Assembly: GCA_949775045.1 (NCBI GenBank)
Contig: OX459109.1
Coordinates: forward strand, 2,776,608-2,840,607
Origin: Metridium senile
Lineage: Eukaryota; Cnidaria; Anthozoa; Actiniaria; Metridiidae
DNA: 64,000 nucleotides
Reading direction: 5' to 3'
The notes under the pieces: generated by a model
Told to the model about the DNA's origin: nothing
The model's input: only the letters and a program-made list of their open reading frames with translations
Database searches by the model: none
Shown: piece after piece, positions 32,671-52,800 of the stretch
Numbering within the stretch: the stretch's first letter is position 1
Layout of the letters: each line of letters begins with the position of its first letter
Made by a program: the position numbers and the translations under genes

Positions 32671-32680
32671 TATAATTAAA
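32671..32680 (+). promoter_or_regulatory. TATA-like box of FReD gene B
   Basis: TATAATTAAA, 78 bases before the ATG at 32749, as in unit A. Confidence 0.5.
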
Positions 32681-32748
32681 GACACATCACTTTTTGCACT
32701 TCACAACTTCCACATCGCTCAACCCTCTCAGTGCGGAAGGACAAAAAC

Positions 32749-38715
<5,967 letters not shown>

Positions 38716-40494
38716 AGCTCTCAGTCTCGTTGTAAACACTTGAGTGCAAAAACGTTCTCAATATTATCTTAACAAAACTTTGCAAACTACACTAAGTAAT
38801 CTATTTAAAGGAATTCTCAACCTTAAGAGTTTGAACTTTGTTAAGGTTCATTTACAATTGCACTGTGAACACATACCAAATAATGCAAAATACATAAAGG
38901 AACTATATCATTGAAATATTTAAAGATAAACACACTTAAAGCTAGAACATTACGAAGAATTAGGACAAGACGAACTGCCTTCAAGTGTGGATAACAATTG
39001 AGTGCAAAACAAAGTTCTGAAGGTCGTTAAACTGCATGAAAATTGCACTGAGAACACATACCAAATATTACAAAATACATTAAGGAACTATATCATTGAA
39101 ATATGTTAAGATAAACACACTTAAAGCTAGAAAATTACGTAGAATAAGGACAAGACAAACTACTGTTTCATTTCTAGATCTAGTTTCACACTTGAGTGCA
39201 AACCGAAAGTTCACAATATTATTATTATCTTAATAAAACTTTGCAAACTATACTAAGTAATCTATTGAAAGGAATTCACGACATTTAGAATTTGAATCCT
39301 TGTTGAGGTTTTTCAACTGAAAATTGCACTGAGCAAAATACAGAAAGGAACTGTATCATTGAAATATTTAAAGATAGACGTAATTAAGCTAGAACATTAC
39401 GTAGAATTAGGACAAGACGAACTTTCTTCAAATATGTGACAGTTCTGTTGCTTTTAAATCCTCTTCATGCATGCAGAAGAACAAAAACTTGTATTCGACA
39501 AAAAAAAGTAAACAATAAAAATATTTGCACGTAACTGAATTGTAATTGTTTACTCTTGTTGTTGTTGTAATATGTCTGTTTTGTCTTTGGTTTTTTAATT
39601 TTTTCTTTCATTTTTTTAATTTGTTTTGGTCGTTTGTTTGTTCAGTTGTTTTTTTGTTTGTTTGTTTGTTTGTTTTGTTTCAGTTTGGTTGATTGGTTTG
39701 TTTGTTTGTTTGATTGATTTGTTGTTTTTGTTCGCTCGTTTGTTTGTTTGTTTGTTTGTTTGTTTGATTTGTTGTTTTTGTTCGCTCGTTTGTTTGTTTG
39801 TTGGTTTGTTTGGTTTGTTTCAGTTTGGTTCGCTAGTTACAAAGTGTATTATTAGTTAAATTGTGATATTCAACCGAACAATAAAATAGAGTGGTTTTCA
39901 TTAACCCGCATGAAACAAAGTGTATTAGTTTAAGTGTGATAGTCAAATAACAACAAAAGAACACAATGGAATTAAGATGCATTAAAGAGTGATACACTAA
40001 AGTGTGTTTCTCAGCTCGGGTAAAAGAGAACCAATCTAACACGATGGAATTATTAGGGTGTGTTAAAGAGTGACTGTGTTCACGGGTTAGAGCACTAACG
40101 CAACCAACACTCTTTAGTGTATATTCATTCTTTAATGCACCTTGATTATATCCTGTTATTTTCTTGATATTTGAATAACACTTTGTTTTGATTAATGAGA
40201 ACAGCTCTAATGAGAACCACTCTTTTAGGTCCTAAATAGTTAGCACATGTACATGTTTCAAGCATTTTTGGCGTGTACTCTACAGGCCTGCAAATGAACC
40301 CATACGAAATCATCAAACCCGTATCATGCACTTGGTTGCTTAATTTTTGTTTAACTTATTACATAACTGAATGACAATAATGTATCATATAGTAGCAGCA
40401 TAGATAATTTTATTGTCATGATTTTTTCATCTTTTAGTTAGGTGTCAGATTCCGTATTTTACTTGTAGCTGCTCTGGGTTCATATCAGCAGCTT
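38716..40494. other. Unit B 3' flank and spacer
   Basis: Contains the duplicated 3' block, AATAAA at 39514-39519, the (TTTG)n array at 39620-39835, and a spacer with several CACTCTTTA/TAAAGAGTG motifs. No gene seen. Confidence 0.6.
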
Positions 40495-42015
40495 AGGACG
40501 GTTTTCACGATGAAGTAAGGCCTGCGATGCTTGTGTTTGCGCTTGTGTTTGCGTTTATCGTTGCGTAGGACGGTTTTCACAATGAAATAAGGCCTGTGAT
40601 GCTTGTGCTTGTGTTTGCGCTTGCGTTTATCGTTGCGCTGGAAGGTTTTCACGATGAAATAAGGCCTGTGATGCTTGTGTTTGCGTTTGTGCTTGCGTTT
40701 GCGCTTGCGTTCATCGTTGTGTAGGACGGTTTTCACAATGAAATAAGGCCTGTGATGCTTGTGTTTGTGTTTGTGCTTGCGTTTGCGCTTGCATTCATCG
40801 TTGTGTAGGACGGTTTTCACAATGAAATCAGGCCTGTGATGCTTGTGTTTGCGTTTGCGCTTGCGTTTATCGCTGCGTTGGACGGTTTTCACGATGAAAT
40901 AAGGCCTGTGATGCTTGTGTTTGTGTTTGTGCTTGCGTTTATTGTTGCGCTGGACGGTTTTCACGATGAAATAAGGCCTGTGAAGATTATGTTTGCGCTT
41001 GTGTTTATCGTTGCGTTGTACGGTTTTCGTGATGAAATAAGGCCTGTAATGTTTGTACTTGTGTTTATCGTTTAGCTGGACGGTTTTCACGATAAAATAA
41101 GACCTGTGATGCTTGTGTTTGCGCTTGCGCTTGTGTTTATCGCGTTGCGTTGGACGGTTTTCAAGATGAAAAAGGCCTGTGATGCTTGTGTTTGCGCTTG
41201 TGTTTGCGCTTACGTTTATCGTTGCGCTGGACGGTTTTCACGATCGATGAAATAAGTCCTTTGATGCTTGTGTTTGTGTTTGTGCTTGCGTTTATTGTTG
41301 CGCTGGACGATTTGCACGATGAAATAAGGCCTGTGAAGATTATGTTTGCGCTTGTGTTTATCGTTGCGTTGTACGGTTTTCGTGATGAAATAAGGCCTGT
41401 AATGTTTGTACTTGTGTTTATCGTTTAGCTGGACGGTTTTCACGATAAAATAAGACCTGTGATGCTTGTGTTTGCGCTTGCGCTTGTGTTTATCGCGTTG
41501 CGTTGGACGGTTTTCAAGATGAAAAAGGCCTGTGATGCTTGTGTTTGCGCTTGTGTTTGCGCTTACGTTTATCGTTGCGCTGGACGGTTTTCACGATCGA
41601 TGAAATAAGTCCTTTGATGCTTGTGTTTGTGTTTGTGCTTGCGTTTATTGTTGCGCTGGACGATTTGCACGATGAAATAAGGCCTGTGATGCTTGTGCTT
41701 GTGTTTGTGCTTGCGTTTATTGTTGCGCTGGACGGTTTTCACGATGAAATAAGGCCTGTGAAGATTATGTTTGCGCTTGTGTTTATCGTTGCGTTGTACG
41801 GTTTTCACGATGAAATAAGGCCTGTGATCCTTGTGTTTGTGTTTATGTTTGCGTTTGCTCTTGCGTTCATCGTTGCGTAGGACGGGTTTCACAATGAAAT
41901 AAGGCCTGCGATGCTTGCGCTTGTGTTTGCGTTTATCGTTGCGTCGGATGGTTTTCACGATGAAATAAGGCCTATGTTGCTTGCGCTTGTGTTTGTGTTT
42001 ACGCTTGTGCTTGCG
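40495..42015. repeat. 72-bp minisatellite array between units B and C
   Basis: The longest array, about 22 copies. Inside it a block of about 355 bases is itself duplicated: 41070-41425 and 41426-41780 share AAGATGAAAAAGGCCTGTGA and CACGATCGATGAAATAAGTC. Confidence 0.93.
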
Positions 42016-43797
42016 TCACTAGTGCAAACCAGGCTTTAGTATAATAAGTACATATGCAATAACTTTAATTCCACTCGTGAACTTATATACTTGATTGATT
42101 GAAAAAATACACTTATTAATAGTGTTATTTTCTGACAAGGGCGACAAGATCTAGATAAAGGCCTAGCACATCCTTTTTGGCACTTCAAAACTTCCCCATC
42201 GCTCAATAACTAATTGAAGTTCAACTTTATTTTGCTATCGAAAAACAAAATCGATTTCCAAACAATTTTTGTGTAAATAATGTAATACTGTGTAAATATT
42301 ATGAGTAAATATTTATGAATGAATACCATTAACGTCTGGTTTTTGGCTCGAACTCGCAGCCAATATGCAATATATCATTTTACATTTAACCATAACATTT
42401 TCTTCAAATTTTGCATGAACACACACAGCTAGCTTTGTTATTTTTTTTAAATTTAAAAAGAAAAAGAAAAAAAAAAGGGAACCACCGTATTCTTCTTACT
42501 ACAAACTCGCTCGCCATCTTGTATTTCTTATACACACCTATTTCAATAATCGTTGTCGCAATCAAAGCTACAGTCTACACTGTGAAGCTTACAAAGGATG
42601 TCGGTATTTCTTCTCTTGTTATCGATTGATCCATAGAATATTTTGGTTGTACGTGCCTGTGTTATATGACCATAACAAGTTGTGATTGTGGTAGATGATG
42701 AAACAAATATTTCTTTTAAAAAACGAGTAATAAATCACAAATTATGTTCATGCATATTAGCGACATCCTTAGCAGGCTTCAGAGTGTGGACTGTAGCTTT
42801 GATTGCAACAACGATTATTGAAATAGGTGTAAAGGCAAAATCATCGGAGCGTTCCTCCTTAATTAATAAGTAATAATTCATAATATATTTCCAAAAAATG
42901 AATTTAGTTGAGTAGCTATATATAGATCGATAAATTGCAATTTTCTAGAACCTATAATTTAGAACGTTTTAAAGACAATTTTAAAAACGAGAATATTGAT
43001 CTAATTAATTGAAGTAAAAATATGTTTACAAAGCATGTCACTAATTGAAAAATGATACGAAAATAATTTTTTACAGATATCTTCTCTTCATACTAATTGA
43101 CTGATATATTTCCAAGAAATGAAAAGAAGTTGAGAAGATTGGTAAATTGCAACTTTCTGGAACCTATATTTTAGAACATTTTAAGACAATTTTAAAAACG
43201 AGAATACTAATTGATCTAATTAATTGAAATAAAAATATGTTTACATATATAGCAGGTGACATGAAAATGATATAATACGAATATTACCGACATCTAAAGT
43301 GGCCATCAACTAAAAAGTTGAATACATTCAAAATCTTTGGCATTTTGTCAGTATGCTTATGGGCGGGGTTTTTGTTCTATTTTTAACTGATTCAATTTAA
43401 TATTTTGTCAACATTTGTAAATGACTTCAGTACGTGCAGGAGAGGGGTTGGTATGGAGCGTCTATCAATTTTCACCATACACCCCTCCCCCACCTTCCTT
43501 CGGAGTAAAAGTGGTTCCTTACACCGTATAAAAGAGAGTGTAATTGACGTTTACGACGTTAATCCTTCGTCACATGAACAGTAAAAAATGGCAATCCATA
43601 TACTTCGTGTAAAAAACTTATTTTTTAACGTAAAATAGAGTGTTACGCACTGATGATTTGGGTACTTTATACATTTTATAACATTTTAGTTAGTTTATAT
43701 ATAACCTATCCCTCTCCCCTAATATAGGAATGAATGCACCTGCGTAACCCCCAACCCCCCCCCCCCCCCCCCCCTACACACCCACACCCTTTTTTCT
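42016..43797. other. Unit C upstream region
   Basis: Same layout as units B and D without the 2-kb transposon. Includes the TA-flanked MITE at 42535-42829 and a long C-run at 43755-43774. Confidence 0.6.
42535..42829. mobile_element. Tc1/mariner-type MITE, unit C copy
   Basis: Ends CACCTATTTCAATAATCG and CGATTATTGAAATAGGTG are exact reverse complements. The surrounding TA and the empty site in unit A show the insertion. Confidence 0.88.
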
Positions 43798-43807
43798 TAT
43801 AATTAAA
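43798..43807 (+). promoter_or_regulatory. TATA-like box of FReD gene C
   Basis: TATAATTAAA, 78 bases before the ATG at 43876. The AAGAGAGCTGCCAGG stretch found just upstream in A, B and D is missing here. Confidence 0.5.
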
Positions 43808-43875
43808 GGCACATCACTTTTTGCACTTCACAACTTCCACATCGCTCAACCCTCTCAGTGCGGAAGAACAAAAAC

Positions 43876-46800
43876 ATGAATTTGTCGATGCTTTTTCTTT
43901 TGCTGGCTTTCGTGAACTCCACAGTCAGTAATGTTGTAAATGACGAGCGAGGTTTAATTTTTGAAAACCATGCAGACACTATGTTGTCGATCCCTTTGGA
44001 GTTGCAAAATGTGACGCAGCAAACAAAGAAAGTTGATGATAAGATGGATTGCGTTTTCGCATGCACTTCGCAAATATGGTGTCGATCAGCAAACTACAAA
44101 CTTATCCCAGAAAAAGATGGAAAACATCTCTGTGAAATGATTTCTGCCGACGGCTTTTCTCATCAAAACTACATCAAAGAGGATTCAAGTTATATTCTAC
44201 TGAGTATCAAGGTATGTGTTTCAGCAGTGTATCGTTAATCCAGTTTCCGTTTTCGTTTGAAAAGTTTGCTAAACTCTAGTTGAGTTTTTTTTGCGACCAC
44301 AGATTCGTCTTTATTTTTTAGAATAACAAATGAGGATGTAAACCTAATTGAAAGAACTTTGTTCTGATTTTTTTGGGAAAAGGAATTCTGATTAAAAGTC
44401 GACAAAGAAGATCTCTCAAGCAGAACTCTTTCTTTTGTTATTCCTTTCTTACTAAATTACTAATTCTTTTTTCTCATGTGACAACATTTATTTTTAAGTT
44501 CTTTATTTTCCATTGTTTTATGTTTTCCTCTCTTTTTTGTTCTTAACATAACTGGAAAAAGCTATAAACTCAAACGTCTAACAGGATCTACAATAGATTG
44601 TTAAATAGCTAAAAATTTTGAATTTCATTAAAAAACGTTTGCCAGCATGAGAATATCTGTGCAGCAGTGGAAAGCAAAATGGTCCGTTGAGCAGAAGAAA
44701 AAAATTTGTAATAGTATAAAATTTAATTCTGATCTTACGTATACTTCAACAAGCCAAACCTCTTTTTGCACGGGACTCTATGTATATTAATTGATTTTCA
44801 GAGAAAACGCGTAAACACTATCTTTTTCCGAAGTTTAAGAAAATTCTATTCATTCGAACAATCTAAAAAAAATAGGTTTGTTGGTGCTCGATTTTAACGT
44901 TACAATGAATTGCAACTAACAAAAAACATTTTCCCTAAAAATTCTGAAATTGCACTTGCAGGTGGATTCATTATTATTAATTTTTTTACGTTTTGTCTCT
45001 GACTTGAAAACTTGGAAGTATTTCCTAGTTTAAAACAAATTTAAAATCAAATTTAAGCAAATTTTTTCAGTTTTTAATATATACTGAAGTATTTAATATA
45101 TTGTAAGTTATTTGTTCGAGGAAGTTATTAATATTTCTTCCTTTATTCCATTTTTTTTTTTGTATAGGACTTGAATTTCGCTATGTTTCTTTCAAAAATT
45201 CTACAAAAAGCATTTCATTCCGGAAGTGATTATCTCAAGAACAATTAAAACTCGGGACACTCATTTTAATGTGAATATTTGAAATCAGCATTAAATTTCA
45301 GTTTGAACAAGTTTCAATTTTTTGTGTATTGTTTGCCAAAGTGTTTGGCCACCTTATTCTTGAACAAATAGAAGTTAAGTGCACGCTAGTACTACAGTCA
45401 TGTTTTGCACAGCTTTATATTAAAAAATGAAACTACTAAATAAATAAAGCTATTTCTTTTGTGATTGTCAATGCAATTTACTAAAACAGGTAATTTGTTA
45501 CCAAAATACATAGCTATATAGAGGCCATCAAAATGATATGCGTCAAAATAGGAAAAAATGCTAGGGCTATAGCCCATCAAAATAATAAGCCATTTTCGAC
45601 CAAAATCACAAAGTGCTACAGTCGTCCGTCACATCTAGATCCCGTCAAAATAAACCATTTCCACCACATTTCATTAATTAAATATTCCTTCAAGTTCTTT
45701 CAATTTTTTTAGTTTGTTTCCTTTTTAGCGGAGCTCCCGCGCGGGCCGAAGGCCCGCGCGAGCGGAGCACCATACTTAAGAAAAAATGGTAATGCATCGA
45801 GTCTATTTTCGATGGTTTTTACACAGGTATCCCAAGCGTACGTCCGACGTCCGACGTCCGACGTCCGACGTCCGACGTCCGCGCCCATCGCGATGCTGAT
45901 TGGCTGTTACATTTCGGCGGGAACAAAAGTGACGCGCGCGCCAAATAGCACTAGACCAACAAAGCAAAATTTTCTTTTATCTTAAAAAAGGCAAACAAAC
46001 AACAACAAAATACTACTTGCTAATAGCAGAGCTTTCATTAATTCAAAATAACAACGGAGAAAGATGAACTTCGAAGAACATAAAGAGAGTTGTGACCGAA
46101 GAAGAACATAAACTTGAAGGACACAAAAACGAAGAAATTATACTAAAGAAAAGCAAAAGACTGATTCCAAAAGATCAAGAAAACGTATTTGTAGATACCT
46201 TCGTGGAAGAATATTAAAAGACTACAGCAATTCAAAACAAATTGATAAAGAAGCGACCTTGTTTGTTATGAAAACTGTCTTCAAATTGCTTCCCTCGGCA
46301 CAGTTTATTGAAGGATTTTCAACTATGAACAATGTTTAATCCATCAAAATTCAAGTACATAAGCTTACATCTATTCGTCAAAATATGATCAATGTCATTG
46401 AAGAAAGAAAACCTCAAGAAAATAATCACCGATAAAGTAAGTTCAATTGTTTTTATTATCCATGGTTCAAGATTATCATTTGTTTCAAGTTTTTGAGAGA
46501 CAAAACTCAAAAATTAGTTCAATCTTCAACTCGTTTCGTCGTAGTTTTCGTGTAAAAGTACGTAGGGACTGTTTTGCAGTCTAAATTAGTTCAATCTTCA
46601 ACTCGTTTTGTCATAGTTTTACCTCATAAACGGAAAACATCAAAGATGAATTGAAATACAAACATAATTTAAAATTGGTTGAATAACTTCTGTTTATTTA
46701 GCAATATTAACTATTTTATGCTTACTAAACGAGCTTTTTTAGTAGTTTTTACTTCAAAGTCGTTAAAGTTTTTTTTACAGAACAAAATGATGTTTTACAC

Positions 46801-49800
46801 AAAGTTTTTCATAATAAAATACCTTGTTTTAAAATCCTTGTCTTTTCAAATCGATCTTGTGTTGGTAGAACTTATAATTCTTGAGGCGTTTAATTCCATT
46901 TCAAAATAACTTTTTGTTTTGTTTTATGATTTGCCATGACTACTTTTTAATAAATCTAATACGATGAAAAGGTTTAACCTTTTCTATCCGGAATCCTAAC
47001 TAACTTTGGAAAATAAAAGAAGGTAAAAAGCGGCCGTAAAACTACTGTTCAGCCAAAGCACTTTTTCAAGGCGTTATCAAAAGCAAAATAAGCTTAAAGT
47101 GCTTATAACCCCTGGAACTTCCAGTTTACAGTAGAATATTTGAGTCATAAATAACATTTTTTTGAAGGAATTAGGCCGAAAAAATAATTTGTGATTTTTT
47201 TATAAGCGTTCAAAAGTTGGTGATCGGGAGAAAATTCCGCGCACCCCGGGGAGACTGGCACTACATTGCTGTGACGTAGCTTAAGGGGCCCTTCTTGCTT
47301 CTTGCATGCTGACTTCGCGCCTGTATTTCAACATTGTTCTAGTAATAGTTTTGTCAACGAAAGTGACTCAAAACAACTAAAACCAACTAAGACCAACTCA
47401 ATACAAAGTCAAATAGTAGTTCCGTTCAGAAAATAGTCAAAACGACTCTGCATATGATTTATTTTCTAGATTTTTTGACATTAAATCGAACCGCTCAACA
47501 GCAGAACAGCGACCGAGCATCGATAATGTAGATGGCTATGTTTAACCGTGCCATACGGCTTGAGAAATAAAATATTGTCTATTCCTATTTGAAAGTCGAT
47601 AACATTTGAACATTGATGTGGAATTGTATGTGTAGTAAATGTCACGTCTGAATCGAAAGGAACGTGAATTACTAACAATAACAATACCGTACTCCCACTC
47701 GTATCGCACAACAAGCTTATAAATCATTGTTTATTACTACGTCTAAATCTATCTTGAAGTTGTAAGTTGCTATTCTTACCATGAAAGATGATAAATAAAT
47801 GCAATTAAACAATTAGGTTCACTTTATTTTTTATTATTATCATTCACGTAAGTAATGCAAAATTATTTTCAAAATTATCATTCAGTAAGTACTGCAGAAT
47901 GGCGATTTACCGCTACAAAAGTAATGTCAACGCCGTTTATTACAACACAATGCAATTCTCTATATCATAATAGCCGTTAGTAAATGTATATTATATTAGT
48001 TATTCTTATGATAAAGATAAGTAATAAAAGTATTTCATGATCAGTAAACAGAGCATCACTTACAGAGAAATGATAGCCTAAACTTGTGCACTTGAGTGTC
48101 TAAAGTCTGTTCTTGTCGTTGCGTTGAATACCGGTAAATTCATCTTCGTTCTCGGCTATGAGACTTTCATCCTGCATTTCCAAGAGAATGTATAATATCT
48201 CTGTCTGCTCTTTCCCGTGATAAATATATCGGATATATGCATAAATGTTAAGCTAACGTCAAATGTGATTGCGACTATGGGAGGTTTTTTCGTGACATAT
48301 TTTGGTGGCGTCTTCACATGTACAATTAAGCTGGCCGAAGCTGGCCGTCAAAGTTTTTATGAAACCGGCTATTGACAACTGAAAGTGTAAAAAATTATTT
48401 AGTCTTTTTCGTATCAAGTAAAGATTTGAACATCAAGATAGCAAGTTGTAGGTATTTCTCAATTATAATACTCTGTTTTTACACTGTTTTTGAGTCAGTC
48501 ACGAAGACTACATGCACAAGTCCTTTTTGTCACGTTCGACATATTGAAATTCAGTCGTACCCATCGTTCAATGTACACGACACATTCGTGTAAATTCGGA
48601 AACATTTACTTCACTTTATACACAAAATTAACTTTTGAATTTGACTTATATGTATATACCTAACTGCTTTGGATTACGGGCGAAAATCCGATGGCTTTTT
48701 GTTATGATTCGTGAAGATTTTTCTCCATTTCTAGCCTGCTAGCCGGTCTCTGCTCGTATATAAACTTATTGTTTTCTTTCTTGTTCCGTAAGTAGCGTAA
48801 AATGACTTAAAATTCTCTTGATGTCATAAATTTATGCTTTTGATTTTTCAGAATCACAACATCGTTTTAGGCATTTTTTTACTTCAAAACCTGATAAAGT
48901 TGTTCGTATCGATGCCAGTTTCACGACCCGGTTCGAGCAAAGGCAAGTGTGCGATGATGGTGGTCTTTTCGTAGGCTTTAATTTCGACACAGTTGAGTAC
49001 AACGAGTCCTATTTTCACATTTTTCTTTAACCTTGTGTACGATCATAAACCAAGAATATCGACTGCATATCTCTGATTTTCATCGTGCCAAAAACGATAA
49101 CAAATAGCTCATAGTTTGTAGGTAGGTCGTCTTAGCTTTCTATAGTGATACTGCATTGCGAAACCTGAAGTCGGTCCATCGTTATCGTCTTTTGTTTCCT
49201 TCTGGACAATTCATCGGAAATGAAATACCCAATTCCTAGTTCCTTGATACTTCAGAGCATCCGTACACTACGAATTTATCCGGCATTTTGCAGAATTATA
49301 GAATATCAAAGCTTGACAAAAATATAGAACCACCACAAAGCACACACAAGATTTCAAGGGTCAACTCACTTAAGCTACGTCACGAAAAGTTGGAACTAGT
49401 TTTTTGATGGACGCGGCTTTTTTTACACAGGAAGCCCAAATAACGCTTTTTCGCAAACTTTAAAGCGCTATAAAAAAATCACAATTTATTTTTTCGGCCT
49501 AATTCTTTCAAAAATATGTTATTTATGTTTCAAATATTATACTGTAAATTGGAAATTCTAGGGGTTATAAGCACTTTAATGACTTAAAAATAAAAGGGAT
49601 AATAATAAGGCTATTCACACTATCGTTTGGGAATCGTATTTTCCATCAAAAACATTTCTGAACACTTTTTTGTCTGAACAACACTATTGACTGAAGTGAC
49701 AGTTGAAAATTTGAGAAAAAGATGAAAAAGTGCATAGAATGAAAACGATAACCAACCTAAGAAAAAGCAGTGGAATTTATTACAATTTTTTTACTTACAT

Positions 49801-52800
49801 TAAATCAATTTCCATTCATGAATTGTCGATTAACATGCTTTTATCGGACTTTTTTCAATGAGAAATCTCCGTCCCTCGTGTAAATGACAAACTTTCCTTT
49901 CGTGCGTTGCGTTACATGATGGCGTCATCTACATCGATAGCCAATGAGGTTTTTGACATTATGTCAATCAAAAAGAGAGCGATAAATATCTTACATTTTA
50001 CTGGCTTTTCCAGGGCTTTGTTTTGATTCTCTCTCCGCGCGCTGAATCTCCGAAAGGTTATATTTTTCGATGAAAAATGCTATATAAATTACAATAAACA
50101 GTAAGTTGTATAATAAATCCCTTATTAGATATTTTCTTGGGTATTACGGGCTGGCATTTTACTCATTGCTTGCTGATTAAACGTACGCAACTCGTAAAAT
50201 ATCAGCACGTATATTATACCCAAGAAAATATCTAATAAGTGGTATTTACATGCACATATTGATGTTGTAAGAAAAAATTAAACTGGGAGCTCCGCTATTA
50301 GGTATTACCTAATTTGTTTATTATTTGTTAAGTTTGTTTGACACTTTTTGAACGTTCTGTGTCTTGATTTTCCCATTTCTTTATTTTTCCTGTTTAACCG
50401 TCTGTCAACCTGAATCTCTCTCTCTCTCTGAACCTAGTTGGTTTACTTTTCTGTTATGGAATTCCTTTGCTTATTCACTCGTTTGTCTATTTTTCTAGAA
50501 TCCCTGCGAAAAGAATCCCTGCTTGAACGATGAATTGTGTTCGGTGCACCGTAGAATAGACTACAAGTGTAAATGCCGTAAAGAGCTTTACACGGGTGAA
50601 AACTGCAAAGGTACGAACAACATCATCAATTCATTTGTTTGCTCCTTCATTCGATTGTGTGTTGTGTTTTTTTTCCGATAATTTTATTGATCATTTTATT
50701 TTTAGAGCGGCTCTTTTACAAAGGTTCATTTTTAAAACATTTTTTTTCTTTCCCTACAAGAGAGTACAAACGAACTAATTCATTTTCGTTTTGTTGTTGC
50801 AAAAATGTCATTAAAAGCTAACTCAAAATAATTGATTTCGGTATTTTTATAAGCCTATTTGTCGTTTTCTATAGTGCCTAAGTCTAAGAACTGTGCTGAA
50901 GTGCTTAAATATGGTGGTAAGCAAAGTGGTGTGTATTCTATTGATCCTGATGGTAAAGGTTCATTTAAGGTAACAAATTAAATCACATATTCATGGAAAT
51001 AGTTATCTAAAATTGTTGCCAGAAAGCTCTTGGTAGTTGTCAAGGTGCTATATTATTTCGTATAACAATTCCACCCCGTTAAACCTAAGTTTTTTTTCTT
51101 TTTTTTCAATCAAGGTATACTGTGATCAAAAGACTAATGGAGGAGGATGGACAGTTTTCCAAAAAAGAAAAGACGGCTCTATAGACTTTTACCGAGGATG
51201 GAACGATTACAAGAACGGCTTTGGAGATCTCAAGGGGGAGTTCTGGCTTGGTCTTGATAAGATCAACCGACTGACCCACCAAGTTTGGAATCGTCTTAGT
51301 GTTGAGGTTGAAGACACTGGAGGAAACAGCGCGCATGCAGATTACGACTACTTTGCCGTGGCCGATGAAAGCAACAACTACAAGCTGAGCCTTGGTACTT
51401 ACTCAGGTAATAGGTTGATTTGATTATATATAATTATTATTATTGTAAGTATTATTATGATAATAATTAATATTCCTAAAACCATGGCCATTACCGTTAT
51501 TACTGGAGATCATCAACATCTCAAGGGTGTTAAGGCCTGGGTCAGACGCCATTTTAGGCAAAATCACTAATTCTAATTTTTCAACCGTTGCTTTAAAAAT
51601 GTTGTCATGTAACTTGACCAAATGTTTAGTTTTAATGAGTTTTTGCAATTTTTGCTTGTTGAATGGCATTTGGGTGGTCACGTGACCATACATGAGGTTT
51701 AGTATTTATCAAATATTCAATGCAAAATGGGGTGAATAGAGAAACAAAATAAAACGATTAAAACTATGTCATTAGAGGACTTTCATAAATAGCTTTCGAC
51801 GTAGGCTTAGATTGGTTGTCCATCATTGGTTCTTTAGGAGATATTTGGCAAAAAAGGTCACGTGACCAGCCTTTTTTTTTACAAATATCCATATATCTCC
51901 CCATTGTTCAGATGAAGTCATCCAATCTAAGCCTACGTCGAAAGCTATTTATGAAAGTCCTCTAATGACATAGTTTTAATCGTTTTAATTTGTTTCTCTA
52001 TTCACCCCATTTTGCATTGAATATTTGATAAATACTAAACCTCATGTATGGTCACGTGACCACCCAAATGCCATTCAACAAGCAAAAATTGCAAAAACTC
52101 ATTAAAACTAAACATTTGGTCAAGGTTACATGACAACATTTTTAAAGCAACGGTTGAAAAATTAGAATTAGTGATTTTGGCTAAAATGGCGTCTGACCCA
52201 GGCCTTAACACCCTTGAGATCACAAGACCGAAAATATTATGTCTATCAGGTTATTATTGATTATATCAATTAAATGGAAACTAGCGAGAAAACTAGTATA
52301 GGCTGCGTCGGTGTTTGATATAAACGATAAATGGAAACTAGCGAGTAAACTAGTATAGGCTGCGTCGGTGTTTGATATAAACGATAAATGGAAACTAGCG
52401 AGTAAACTAGTATAGGTTGCGTCGGTGTTTGATATATAAACGATATAGGTAATATAATGAAATCTGTAACACCGTAAAAATGTTGACTTTACTTTACTGA
52501 CGTTTCGAGCTTTAGCCCTTCGTCGGAGTATATCTATTGATTGTGTTTGGTGGTGGTGGTGTGTTGTGTTTGACGGAACATGATTGTCAGTGTACTGAAC
52601 ATCTGGTAAATAGTAAAGAAATAGATGGTACCATGACAACATCTTTGATCGCGCTAATATCTTTTAAACTTTTCCTTCCAGGTACTGCCGGTGATTCGCT
52701 AACCTACCATAGAGGAAGGTCTTTCACCACTAAAGATCGTGACAATGACAGCGATGGTGGTAACTGTGCTGTGCAGTGGAAGGGTGCCTGGTGGTACAAT

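Noticed and set aside
46679..46909. 76-codon frame in the 4.6-kb insertion
   Set aside because: Low-complexity Phe/Leu/Lys/Ile composition of AT-rich DNA, no motif.
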